Source: Bacillota bacterium (lineage in GTDB: Bacteria; Bacillota; Clostridia; Clostridiales; Clostridiaceae). Taken from it: DNA of 29,808 bases. The notes beneath the pieces are model-generated. The model worked only from the letters and a program-made list of their open reading frames with translations. It had not been told where the DNA came from and did no database searches. Below, one piece after another: positions 1 to 7,504 of the stretch. Position 1 is the stretch's first letter. Every line of letters starts with the position of its first letter. Made by a program: the position numbers and the translations under genes. The DNA lies in assembly GCA_023424785.1 (NCBI GenBank), contig JAFADP010000098.1, positions 1-29,808 on the forward strand. Direction: 5' to 3'.

Positions 1-120
1 AAATCTGGTGATAATGGCGTAGAGGAAACACTCCTTCCCATTCCGAACAGGAAAGTTAAGCTCTACAGCGCCGATAGTACTGCATGGGAGACCGTGTGGG
101 AGGGTAGGACGTTGCCAGGT
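1..120 (+). rRNA. rrf: 5S ribosomal RNA
   Basis: The sequence carries the conserved 5S core (CCGAACAGGAAGTTAAGC-like at about 44-62, then GCGCCGATAGTACT) and closes with a terminal helix in which TCTGG near base 4 pairs with CCAGG near 115-119. It is the distal gene of an rRNA operon whose 16S and 23S lie outside the window, and it is followed directly by two tRNA genes. The exact 5' end is uncertain by a few bases because the window begins there. Confidence 0.93.
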
Positions 121-126
121 AAGCAT

Positions 127-203
127 GGATCTTTAGCTCAGTTGGTTAGAGCAACCGGCTCATAACCGGTAGGTCCGGGGTTCGAGTCCCTGAAGGTCCA
201 CCA
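127..203 (+). tRNA. tRNA with CAT anticodon (elongator Met, or Ile2 if lysidine-modified)
   Basis: A full cloverleaf of 77 nt. The 7-bp acceptor GGATCTT pairs with AAGGTCC, the D arm is GCTC/GAGC, the anticodon stem ACCGG/CCGGT encloses the loop CTCATAA (anticodon CAT), the T arm is CGGGG/CCCTG, and CCA is encoded. Nothing in the loop separates elongator Met from the TilS-modified Ile2 tRNA. It is not an initiator, because the anticodon stem lacks three consecutive G-C pairs on the loop side. It is co-transcribed with the 5S gene. Confidence 0.93.
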
Positions 204-208
204 TTTTT

Positions 209-284
209 GGGGGTATAGCTCAGCTGGGAGAGCACTTGCCTTGCACGCAAGGGGTCAAGGGTTCGAATCCCTTTATCTCCACCA
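209..284 (+). tRNA. tRNA-Ala (TGC)
   Basis: A cloverleaf of 76 nt with loop CTTGCAC (anticodon TGC) in stem CTTGC/GCAAG and an encoded CCA. The acceptor GGGGGTA/TATCTCC contains the G3-U70 wobble that is the alanyl-tRNA synthetase identity element. It lies 5 nt after the preceding tRNA and is the last gene of the rRNA operon. Confidence 0.96.
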
Positions 285-321
285 AAAAAGAAGTTGTGAA
301 TTATTCACAACTTCTTTTTTT
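285..321 (+). terminator. rRNA operon intrinsic terminator
   Basis: A perfect inverted repeat (AAAAAAGAAGTTGTGAA, loop TTA, then its complement) ends in a run of T. It lies immediately after tRNA-Ala. Confidence 0.92.
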
Positions 322-380
322 ATATAAAAAAAATATGATATTATAAAATAGTAATAAATGCTAAAGTTAAGGAGAAGAAA

Positions 381-878
381 ATGTTATATAGAGTAAAACA
401 ATTTGTTTGGGCATTAATCTCCATATTTAAAGAAGTAGATAATGAACTATTAGATAAATATTTAAGAGAAGATGAAAAATTGTTATTTAATAAATTAAAA
501 AAATCCGAAAAGCATCATTGTATAAGAGTATGTAATGATTGTTTATTAATTAGTAAAGGAATGAATTTAGATACTAATAAACTTGCTAGAATATCATTAT
601 TACATGATATAGGCAAGACCGAAGGTAGTTTAAATGTAATAGAAAAGTCTATATTAGTTATTATGAATAAGCTTACAGGTGGATATTTAATTAATAAATG
701 TAGTAAGTATAAAAAAATAGATTTATATTATAATCACCCAAAAAAAGGGGTAGATATACTTAAGAGAATAGGTATATATGATGAGGAATTTTTAGAAGCA
801 ATTGAAAATCATCACTTAGAAGATGTGTATGATAATAAATACTTAAGTATATTAAAAGAGTGTGATGATAAAAACTAA
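381..878 (+). CDS. HD-domain phosphohydrolase family protein
   Basis: A soluble protein of 165 residues with the HD-superfamily metal-binding pattern: His45/46, the diagnostic H75-D76 in LLHDIGK, His119 in NHPKKG and His144/145 in ENHH. Families with this pattern are metal-dependent phosphohydrolases acting on nucleotides, cyclic dinucleotides or (p)ppGpp-like substrates, but the substrate cannot be read from this sequence. There is no GYP signature of c-di-GMP phosphodiesterases. AAGGAG lies 8 nt before the ATG. It follows the rRNA terminator and sits 26 nt before the flavoprotein gene, so the two are probably co-transcribed. The family is clear; the role is unknown. Confidence 0.85.
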   Translation: MLYRVKQFVWALISIFKEVDNELLDKYLREDEKLLFNKLKKSEKHHCIRVCNDCLLISKGMNLDTNKLARISLLHDIGKTEGSLNVIEKSILVIMNKLTGGYLINKCSKYKKIDLYYNHPKKGVDILKRIGIYDEEFLEAIENHHLEDVYDNKYLSILKECDDKN

Positions 879-904
879 TTTATTATGTTCGGGAGGTCAT
901 AGAT

Positions 905-2320
905 ATGAATTATGATGTTTTAATATTAGGTGGAGGTATAGTAGGATGTACAGTTGCATATGAACTTTCAAAATTTAATTTAAACATAGCATTAATAGAA
1001 AAGGCATATGATGTTGCAGAGGATATATCTACAGTTAGTACATCTGTTGTTTATGATGGATCTGAAACTAGCAATGAAAAAATTGCAGAATATGAAAAGA
1101 TAGGTATAAAACTTATTGAAGATGCATGTGATAAATTTAATGTACCTTATAAAAAAGTAGGTGCACTTAGAGTTGCAAGTGATGATAATGGGGTTATTAA
1201 ATTAAATGACATGTATAATAGAGCAAAAGAACGAGGTATTAATAATATTTCTTTAATTGATAAATGTGATTTTAGTAATATAGATAAAAATCTTAATATA
1301 TGTGATGCTAAATTAGGATTATATTCTGAAGATGTAGCAATAATATCACCATATGAATTAGCAATAGCATATGCTGAGGTAGCAGTTGATAATGGTGTTA
1401 ATTTTAGATTTGAAGAAAATGTTTTAGATATATCTCAAATTTCTAAGGGCTTTAAAGTTATAACTAATAAGAACAAGTTTACTTGTAGAGTTGTTATAAA
1501 TACAATTCCTAATAAGATAAATATAGATAATAATCTTCAAGGCGAAGTTATAGTTAACTATAATGAAGAGAACGTATTAAAAAATATGAATTATATATTA
1601 GTAGATAAAGATATAGAGAATCCATTAGAGAAAATAATAATTAATGTTTTAGATGATAATAAGTTTGCTATGAGTATTCCTAATATTTATGGTGGATATA
1701 TTATGGGAATAAAAGATACTAAAGAGTTAAGTAGGGAAGATAGAATTAATAACTGCAAGAGGCTAAATTCACATTTAAATAAAGATTATGTTACTTCTAT
1801 GCTTAATGATGTATATGAGAAAGATGTAATGTATATAGATGATAGTCGTATTGCAGATGGCTATATAAGTGTTACTGGAACACATTATGGAAAACTTGTC
1901 ATTGCTCCAGGTATAGCTAAAAAGATAAGTAGTGTAATTGCAGATAATATGAAAACAACTCTAAAAAAAGATTTTATTGATAAAAGAAGAGATGTTTATA
2001 AATTTAAAGAAATGACACCTAAAGAAAGAAATGAACTTATAGCATTAGACAATAGATATGGAAGAATAATATGTACATGTAATCAAATTACTGAAGGGGA
2101 AATTGTAGATTGTATAAGAAGACCTTTGGGAGCAAGAACATTAGCTGGTATAAAAAGAAGAACAGGAGCTTGTATAGGAGATTGTAGCGGATCTCGCTGT
2201 AATAGATTAGTAATGAATATATTAGCAAGAGAAACAGATAAAAAAGTATGTGATATAGTTGAAGATTCTAAAAATTTTACTATTTGGAATGGAAGAGTAA
2301 AGGAATTTGATAATGTATAA
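905..2320 (+). CDS. GlpA-like FAD-dependent oxidoreductase with C-terminal BFD-like [2Fe-2S] domain
   Basis: 471 residues. The N-terminus holds a Rossmann FAD motif (GGGIVG at residues 9-14, acidic end of beta-2 at IEK), as in the DAO/GlpA/LhgO family of 2-hydroxyacid or glycerol-3-phosphate oxidoreductases. Residues about 385-440 form a BFD-type iron-sulfur region with C390-x-C392, C403, C423, C427 and C432. In many clostridia this protein is encoded with an NAD(P)/FAD flavoprotein and a DUF1667 protein. Here only a short DUF1667 gene follows, 14 nt away, and the middle flavoprotein gene is absent. A GGGAGG ribosome site precedes the ATG. The substrate is unknown; anaerobic glycerol-3-phosphate oxidation is one possibility by family resemblance only. 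Confidence 0.85.
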   Translation: MNYDVLILGGGIVGCTVAYELSKFNLNIALIEKAYDVAEDISTVSTSVVYDGSETSNEKIAEYEKIGIKLIEDACDKFNVPYKKVGALRVASDDNGVIKLNDMYNRAKERGINNISLIDKCDFSNIDKNLNICDAKLGLYSEDVAIISPYELAIAYAEVAVDNGVNFRFEENVLDISQISKGFKVITNKNKFTCRVVINTIPNKINIDNNLQGEVIVNYNEENVLKNMNYILVDKDIENPLEKIIINVLDDNKFAMSIPNIYGGYIMGIKDTKELSREDRINNCKRLNSHLNKDYVTSMLNDVYEKDVMYIDDSRIADGYISVTGTHYGKLVIAPGIAKKISSVIADNMKTTLKKDFIDKRRDVYKFKEMTPKERNELIALDNRYGRIICTCNQITEGEIVDCIRRPLGARTLAGIKRRTGACIGDCSGSRCNRLVMNILARETDKKVCDIVEDSKNFTIWNGRVKEFDNV

Positions 2321-2334
2321 TGTGAGGGGAAAGA

Positions 2335-2559
2335 ATGAAGGAGATATTTACTAGCACAGTTAGAGTTAAAGGAAATAGTAATTATAAAGTTGTACCTGTA
2401 AAAAGTAATAAGGAAATTGATAGAGAGCTGTTTGTAGAGTTTGCTAAGGTTATAGGAAGGCTATATGTTAGTACACCAATTAATATTGGAGATATCATAT
2501 GTAGTAATATTTTAAATACGGGTATAGATATAATATGCACTAAAAAAATAGAAAAATAA
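2335..2559 (+). CDS. Shortened DUF1667 protein
   Basis: 74 residues matching the C-terminal half of DUF1667 proteins as I recall them: TSTVRVKG, then PVKSNKEIDRELF, then the NIGDIICSNILNTGIDII ending. Family members are usually about 115-120 residues and begin with a cysteine-rich CxxC segment that likely binds a metal or Fe-S cluster. That segment is missing here: the start ATG has its own GAGGGG ribosome site and there is no room upstream, because the flavoprotein stop is 14 nt away. Two cysteines remain, near residues 59 and 68. The gene is translated with the GlpA-like flavoprotein. It may be a functional minimal form or a decaying remnant of a three-gene cluster. Confidence 0.75.
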   Translation: MKEIFTSTVRVKGNSNYKVVPVKSNKEIDRELFVEFAKVIGRLYVSTPINIGDIICSNILNTGIDIICTKKIEK

Positions 2560-2576
2560 AATTACCAAGTATAATA

Positions 2577-2605
2577 TTGACAAATATATATTAATGTACT
2601 ATATT
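2577..2605 (+). promoter_or_regulatory. serS promoter
   Basis: A perfect -35 TTGACA (2577-2582), a 17-nt spacer and TATATT (2600-2605). It places the transcript start near 2612, just ahead of the T-box leader. Confidence 0.8.
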
Positions 2606-2611
2606 GATTAT

Positions 2612-2848
2612 AAATAAATATTAAACTGTTGAAGAGGCTAGTAGCAATAAACATGTTTTTAGAGAGTCAGTGGTTGGTGTAAACTGATATCATTATATTG
2701 TGAATCCACCTTGGAGGGACTGTGATGAGCAGTACGGGAAATCGTTAAATTTATTTAAGTGGATAAAATTATTATAATTTTATCAATTAGGGTGGCAACG
2801 CGGATATATCTTTCGTCCCAATTTTATTGGGATGGAAGTTTTTTTTTG
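2612..2848 (+). promoter_or_regulatory. Serine T-box riboswitch leader of serS
   Basis: The leader has a stem I region with an AGAGAGTC/GGTTGGTG-type apical part, then GTGAA-TCC-ACC at 2700-2710. By position TCC (2705-2707) is the specifier, a serine codon read by tRNA-Ser(GGA). The T-box core AGGGTGGCAACGCGG at 2789-2803 has a variant of the usual GGNACCGCG. It is followed by a terminator hairpin (2810-2840, 11 paired bases) and nine T. Uncharged tRNA-Ser would pair with the specifier and T-box to block the hairpin and allow serS transcription. Boundaries of stem I are approximate. Confidence 0.93.
2810..2848 (+). terminator. T-box regulated terminator
   Basis: The arms CTTTCGTCCCA and TGGGATGGAAG pair (two wobbles), and the hairpin is followed by a run of T. 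This is the terminator competing with the T-box antiterminator. Confidence 0.88.
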
Positions 2849-2899
2849 TGAAAAATAATTTTAATATAAATAATTATTAATACATATTAAGGAGGCATT

Positions 2900-4177
2900 A
2901 TGTTAGATTTAAGATTTGTAAGAGAAAATCCAGATGTAGTTAAACAAAATATAAAGAATAAGTTTCAAGATGAAAAGCTTAGCTTAGTTGACGAAGTTAT
3001 TGAATTAGACGTTGAAAGTAGAAAAATACAACATGAAGCAGATACACTAAGAGCAAATAGAAATTCTATTTCTAAGCAAATTGGTGGATTAATGGCTCAA
3101 GGGAAGAGAGAAGAAGCAGAAGCTCTTAAAAAAGAGGTAAATGAACAATCAGGACGTCTTTCAGAGTTACAAGCTAAGGAATCTGAACTTGAAGAAAAGA
3201 TAAGAAATATAATGTTAGTTCTTCCAAATATCATTGATCCAAGTGTACCAATAGGAAAAGATGATAGTGAAAATGTTGAAGTAGAACGTTATGGAGAACC
3301 TGTAGTTCCTGACTTTGAAATACCTTATCATACAGATATTATGGAAAAATTAAATGGTATTGACTTAGATAGTGCAAGAAAGGTAGCAGGTAATGGTTTC
3401 TATTATTTAATGGGAGACGTTGCTAGATTACAATCAGCAATTCTTTCTTATGCTAGAGATTTCATGATTGATAAAGGATTTACTTACTGTATTCCACCTT
3501 TCATGATTCGTAGTGATGTAGTTACTGGTGTTATGAGTTTCTCTGAGATGGAAGCTATGATGTATAAGATTGAAGGTGAAGACTTATATCTTATAGGTAC
3601 TAGTGAACATTCAATGATTGGTAAATTCATAGATACTATATTAAAAGAAGAAAGTTTACCTCAAACATATACTAGTTACTCACCATGTTTTAGAAAAGAA
3701 AAAGGTGCACATGGAATTGAAGAAAGAGGTATATATAGAATACACCAATTTGAAAAGCAAGAAATGATTGTAGTATGTAAGCCAGAAGAAAGTAAAGAAT
3801 GGTTTGATAAGCTATGGCAAAATACAGTAGAATTATTCCGTTCTTTAGATATACCAGTTAGAACATTAGAATGCTGTTCTGGAGATTTAGCAGATCTTAA
3901 AGTTAAGTCTATTGATGTTGAAGCTTGGTCTCCTAGACAAAAGAAATACTTTGAAGTAGGAAGTTGTTCTAATCTTGGAGATGCACAAGCACGTAGATTA
4001 AAGATTCGTGTAAATGGAAAAGATGGTAAATACTTTGCACATACATTAAATAATACAGTTGTTGCACCTCCTAGAATGCTAATTGCATTCCTAGAAAATA
4101 ACTTAAATGAAGATGGATCTGTTAATATACCAGAAAAACTAAGACCTTATATGGGCGGAAAAGAAGTTATAAGATAG
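2900..4177 (+). CDS. serS: Seryl-tRNA synthetase, archaeal-like subtype
   Basis: A cytosolic class II synthetase of 425 residues that charges tRNA-Ser. Residues about 1-110 form the antiparallel coiled-coil arm that holds the long variable arm of tRNA-Ser (MLDLRFVRENPD start, Lys/Glu-rich heptads at 30-105). The catalytic core has TSEH at 234-237, motif 2 at CFRKEKGAHG (R265), EVGSCSN near 350 and motif 3 around HTLNN (381-385) with R392 in APPR. Common bacterial SerRS has TAE and FRSEAG at the first two places; the forms seen here resemble archaeal and eukaryotic enzymes. AAGGAGG precedes the ATG. It is controlled by the T-box leader, whose specifier encodes Ser, and followed by its own terminator. 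Confidence 0.97.
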   Translation: MLDLRFVRENPDVVKQNIKNKFQDEKLSLVDEVIELDVESRKIQHEADTLRANRNSISKQIGGLMAQGKREEAEALKKEVNEQSGRLSELQAKESELEEKIRNIMLVLPNIIDPSVPIGKDDSENVEVERYGEPVVPDFEIPYHTDIMEKLNGIDLDSARKVAGNGFYYLMGDVARLQSAILSYARDFMIDKGFTYCIPPFMIRSDVVTGVMSFSEMEAMMYKIEGEDLYLIGTSEHSMIGKFIDTILKEESLPQTYTSYSPCFRKEKGAHGIEERGIYRIHQFEKQEMIVVCKPEESKEWFDKLWQNTVELFRSLDIPVRTLECCSGDLADLKVKSIDVEAWSPRQKKYFEVGSCSNLGDAQARRLKIRVNGKDGKYFAHTLNNTVVAPPRMLIAFLENNLNEDGSVNIPEKLRPYMGGKEVIR

Positions 4178-4179
4178 TT

Positions 4180-4221
4180 AAAAAAATAAGTTAGTCTTAA
4201 TAGACTAGCTTATTTTTTTTA
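4180..4221 (+). terminator. serS terminator
   Basis: An inverted repeat AAAAAATAAGTTAGTC / GACTAGCTTATTTTTT with a short TTAATA loop and a T tract. It isolates serS from the pantothenate operon. Confidence 0.9.
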
Positions 4222-4347
4222 ATAATATTTGATTAAATATGAAAGTTATGGTAAATTCTTTATGGGTGGTATTCTTAGAAACTGCACCAGATGATAAAAA
4301 TTTTTTAAAAATTAATAGTGTCACACTCTTATTTTGGAGGTGATAAC

Positions 4348-5190
4348 ATAAGAATTGGAATTATAGGGGCTGGAAAAGTAGGATTTACAATAGGTAAATA
4401 TTTAGTTCAGCATAATATAAAGTTAGTTGGTTATTTTAGTAAAAGTATAGAGTCTGCAAAGGAAGCATCTATATTCACTGATTCAAATTATTTCAATAAT
4501 ATTAAAGAATTGGTACAAGAATGTGATACTATTATTATAACCACTCCGGATGGTATTATTTTGGATATATGGAATGAAATAAGAAAATTTAATATATCTA
4601 ATAAAATTATATGTCATTGTAGTGGCTCATTATCATCTAAGGTCTTTTCTAATATAGAAAGCTATAATTGTTATGGTTATTCTATCCATCCAATGTTTGC
4701 AATCAGTAATAAGTATAATTCATATAAGGATTTAAAAAAAGCATTTATAACAGTTGAAGGTTCCCAAAAGCATATCAATAAAATAAAAGAGTTTATAGAG
4801 AGTTTGGGAAATAAAGTAAAAATTATTTCCTGGGAAAATAAGTCAGAGTATCATTTATCATCTGTACTTGTAAGTAATCATGTTTTAGCATTAATTAATA
4901 TATCTAAAAATTTGTTAATTAATTGTGGTTTCAATGATGAAGAGGCAATTGAAGCTTTATATCCATTAATAATAAATAATATTAATAATATTAAATGTAG
5001 TGGTATCTTAAACAGTCTTACAGGGCCTATAGAGCGTGGTGATGTTAAAACAGTTATAAATCATATGAAATGCTTAAATGAAGGTGATAGAGAGCTATAT
5101 AGGCTTATATCAAAAAAGCTTATAGATATTGCAAAGGTTAAGAATAAAGATAAAGATTATAGGGAATTAGAAGAATTTATAGGAGGATAA
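4348..5190 (+). CDS. Rossmann/DUF2520 reductase, probable ketopantoate reductase (PanG-like)
   Basis: About 280 residues. The N-terminal NAD(P) Rossmann motif GIIGAGKVG is followed by a central HCSGSLSS and HPMFA region and a helical C-terminal domain, the layout of Rossmann plus DUF2520 proteins. It heads panB-panC-panD, where the NADPH step from ketopantoate to pantoate is otherwise missing. An alternative ketopantoate reductase called PanG has been described in Francisella and reported in other bacteria; I infer the same job here. Start: a perfect GGAGGT lies 6 nt before an ATA (4348-4350) that would give M-R-I-G-I-I-G, the expected N-terminus. The in-frame GTG at 4318 has no ribosome site and would add ten residues. 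I prefer ATA but cannot prove it. Confidence 0.85.
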   Translation: MRIGIIGAGKVGFTIGKYLVQHNIKLVGYFSKSIESAKEASIFTDSNYFNNIKELVQECDTIIITTPDGIILDIWNEIRKFNISNKIICHCSGSLSSKVFSNIESYNCYGYSIHPMFAISNKYNSYKDLKKAFITVEGSQKHINKIKEFIESLGNKVKIISWENKSEYHLSSVLVSNHVLALINISKNLLINCGFNDEEAIEALYPLIINNINNIKCSGILNSLTGPIERGDVKTVINHMKCLNEGDRELYRLISKKLIDIAKVKNKDKDYRELEEFIGG

Positions 5191-5191
5191 T

Positions 5192-6019
5192 ATGAAAAAT
5201 ACAGTTATAACATTCAAAGAAGCTAAAAAGAATAATGATAAGTTAACAATGCTTACAGCATATGATTACTCAACAGCTAAAATTATTGACGAATCAGGAA
5301 TAAATGCAATACTTGTTGGAGATTCATTAGGAATGGTTTGTTTAGGATATGAGGATACCTTATCTGTAACCATGGAAGATATGATTCACCATGGTAGAGC
5401 TGTTGCAAGAGGAGCAAAGAATGCATTAGTTGTAATAGATATGCCTTTTATGTCATATCAAACATCTGTATATGATGCTGTAGTTAATGCAGGTAGATTA
5501 ATGAAAGAGGGTAGAGCACAAGCTGTTAAATTAGAAGGGGGTAAAGAAGTCGTTGAACAAATAAGAGCAATAGTTAATGCTTCAATACCAGTTATGGGGC
5601 ATATAGGATTAACACCACAATCAGTAAATGCATTTGGTGGGTTTAAAGTTCAAGGAAAAAGTGAAGAAGCTGCAAGAAGATTAATTGAAGAAGCAAAGGC
5701 TATTGAAGATGCTGGAGCATTTGCAGTTGTATTAGAATGCGTACCAGCTAAGCTTGCAGAGCTTATATCAAAGCAAATAAGTATACCAACTATAGGTATT
5801 GGAGCTGGAGCAGGATGTGATGGACAAGTACTTGTTTATCAAGATATGTTAGGAATGTATTCAGATTTTGTACCTAAGTTTGTAAAACAATATGCAAAGC
5901 TTGGAGAAGACATGAATGCTGCGTTTAAAGAATATATTAGAGAAGTTAAAGATGGAGTTTTCCCAGCAAAAAATCACACATTTACTATAAATGAGGAAAT
6001 AATAGATAAATTATATTAG
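5192..6019 (+). CDS. panB: 3-methyl-2-oxobutanoate hydroxymethyltransferase
   Basis: 275 residues, normal for PanB. It transfers a hydroxymethyl group from methylene-tetrahydrofolate to ketoisovalerate to make ketopantoate. Seen motifs: LTAYDYSTAK, VGDSLGM with the metal-binding Asp, DMPFMSYQ, KLEGG with the substrate lysine region, GHIGLTPQ and GIGAGAGCDGQ, all typical of this TIM-barrel family. The AGGAGG ribosome site lies inside the 3' end of the upstream reductase gene and the start follows its stop by one base, so translation is likely coupled. Confidence 0.98.
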   Translation: MKNTVITFKEAKKNNDKLTMLTAYDYSTAKIIDESGINAILVGDSLGMVCLGYEDTLSVTMEDMIHHGRAVARGAKNALVVIDMPFMSYQTSVYDAVVNAGRLMKEGRAQAVKLEGGKEVVEQIRAIVNASIPVMGHIGLTPQSVNAFGGFKVQGKSEEAARRLIEEAKAIEDAGAFAVVLECVPAKLAELISKQISIPTIGIGAGAGCDGQVLVYQDMLGMYSDFVPKFVKQYAKLGEDMNAAFKEYIREVKDGVFPAKNHTFTINEEIIDKLY

Positions 6020-6034
6020 GGAGAAGGTTTTAAC

Positions 6035-6880
6035 ATGAAAATATCAGGTAGTATAGAAGAAATCAGAGAAGAAGTAAAGACTTGGAGAAGAGAAGGGCTT
6101 ACTGTAGGATTTGTTCCAACAATGGGTTATTTGCATGAAGGACATAAAAGCTTAATAGATAAAGCAGTAGCTGAAAATGATAGAGTGGTTGTAAGTATAT
6201 TTGTTAATCCTATACAATTTGGACCAACAGAGGATTTAGAAAGCTATCCAAGAGATTTAGAAAGAGATGCTAAGATTTGTGAGGAAGCAGGAGCAAACTT
6301 AATATTTCATCCAGAAAAAGAAGAAATGTATATGGATGACTTTAGCAGTTTTGTAGAAGTTGATGGTGTAAGTAAAGGATTATGTGGAAAAAGTAGACCA
6401 ATACACTTTAGAGGAGTTTGTACCGTTGTAACAAAGCTATTTAATATTGTTAAGCCAGATAGAGCTTATTTTGGACAAAAAGATGCTCAACAATTAGCAG
6501 TAGTAAAAAGAATGGTTAGAGACTTAAATATGGATATAGAGGTAATTGGATGTCCAATAATTAGAGAAGAAGATGGACTTGCTAAGAGTTCAAGAAATAC
6601 TTATTTAAGCCAAGAAGAAAGAAAGGCAGCAACTATATTAAGTAAGTCATTAAATATTGCCAAACAAGCTCTAGAAGATGGTGAAAGAGATGTTAATAAA
6701 ATAAAAGAAATAATAACTAATAATATAATGAGTGAGAAGTTAGCAAAGATAGACTATGTTGATATTGTAGATGCATTATCAATAGAAAATGTTAGCGAAA
6801 TTAAAAATAGCGTCTTAGTAGCTATTGCTGTATATATAGGAAAAACAAGATTAATAGATAACTTTATATATGAAATTTAG
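6035..6880 (+). CDS. panC: Pantothenate synthetase (pantoate--beta-alanine ligase)
   Basis: 281 residues. It joins pantoate and beta-alanine with ATP through a pantoyl adenylate. The nucleotidyltransferase motifs are clear: PTMGYLHEGH (a HIGH-type site), NPIQFGP for pantoate binding, FGQKDAQQ, and the KMSKS-like GLAKSSRNTYLS. It begins 15 nt after panB behind GGGAGAAGG and ends 13 nt before the panD start, within one operon. Confidence 0.98.
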   Translation: MKISGSIEEIREEVKTWRREGLTVGFVPTMGYLHEGHKSLIDKAVAENDRVVVSIFVNPIQFGPTEDLESYPRDLERDAKICEEAGANLIFHPEKEEMYMDDFSSFVEVDGVSKGLCGKSRPIHFRGVCTVVTKLFNIVKPDRAYFGQKDAQQLAVVKRMVRDLNMDIEVIGCPIIREEDGLAKSSRNTYLSQEERKAATILSKSLNIAKQALEDGERDVNKIKEIITNNIMSEKLAKIDYVDIVDALSIENVSEIKNSVLVAIAVYIGKTRLIDNFIYEI

Positions 6881-6893
6881 TGGGGGAAAACAG

Positions 6894-7286
6894 ATGAATA
6901 TAACAATGTTAAAAGGAAAAATACACAGAGCAACAGTAGTTCAAGCAGAATTAGACTACGTAGGAAGCATAACTGTAGATAAGGATCTACTTGATGCAGC
7001 TGGAATATTAGAATATGAAAAAGTACAAATAGTAGATGTTAATAATGGAAGTAGATTTGAAACATACACTATAGCTGGTGAAAGAGGATCTGGACTTATA
7101 TGCTTAAATGGAGCAGCAGCTAGATGTGTACAAGTTGGCGATAAAATAATACTTATGGCATATTGTGATATTAATAGTGAAGAAGCTAAGGAACATAAAC
7201 CTAAAGTAGTGTTTGTAAATGATGAAAATAAAATAGAAAAGTTAGCTACTTATGAAAAACATGGTAGACTTGAAGCTCAAGACTAA
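6894..7286 (+). CDS. panD: Aspartate 1-decarboxylase proenzyme
   Basis: 130 residues. It makes beta-alanine from aspartate and matures by self-cleavage between Gly24 and Ser25, visible in DYVGSITVD, leaving a pyruvoyl cofactor on the alpha chain. NGAAARCVQVGD and the catalytic-loop RFETYTI segment fit PanD. I start at 6894 (MNITMLKGKIHRATV), which puts the cleavage site at the standard 24/25 position and has GGGGGA 7 nt upstream. An in-frame ATG at 6870 overlapping panC would add eight residues and has no ribosome site. This is the last gene of the pantothenate operon; an A/T-rich run follows rather than an obvious terminator. Confidence 0.97.
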   Translation: MNITMLKGKIHRATVVQAELDYVGSITVDKDLLDAAGILEYEKVQIVDVNNGSRFETYTIAGERGSGLICLNGAAARCVQVGDKIILMAYCDINSEEAKEHKPKVVFVNDENKIEKLATYEKHGRLEAQD

Positions 7287-7335
7287 AAAATATAAAAAAA
7301 TTATAAAAAAAATATAAAAAAATATAGAAAAATAG

Positions 7336-7365
7336 TTGACAAGACAATAGGAACCTTGATATAAT
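7336..7365 (+). promoter_or_regulatory. Promoter of first tRNA-Ser(TGA)
   Basis: Perfect TTGACA (7336-7341), an 18-nt spacer and perfect TATAAT (7360-7365), about 14 nt before the tRNA. Confidence 0.87.
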
Positions 7366-7379
7366 ACAATTCGTGATAT

Positions 7380-7470
7380 GGAGAGATGGTCGAGTTGGTT
7401 TAAGGCACCGGTCTTGAAAACCGGCGTACCTTTGCGGGTACCCAGGGTTCGAATCCCTGTCTCTCCGCCA
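7380..7470 (+). tRNA. tRNA-Ser (TGA), copy 1
   Basis: A 91-nt class II tRNA: acceptor GGAGAGA/TCTCTCC, anticodon stem CCGGT/ACCGG around CTTGAAA (anticodon TGA), a long variable arm (GTACC TTTGC GGGTAC) and an encoded CCA with discriminator G. It is identical base for base to the copy at 8449-8539. Confidence 0.97.
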
Positions 7471-7472
7471 TT

Positions 7473-7504
7473 AGGAACTCAGTTATAAACTGAGTTCTTT
7501 TTTT
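7473..7504 (+). terminator. Terminator of tRNA-Ser copy 1
   Basis: GAACTCAGTT, loop ATA, AACTGAGTTC, then a T run that overlaps the stop codon of the converging HAD gene. Confidence 0.9.

Noticed and set aside
7287..7335. A-rich run after panD as a terminator
   Set aside because: It has no hairpin with a T tract on the plus strand; it is more likely UP-element-like DNA for the tRNA-Ser promoter.
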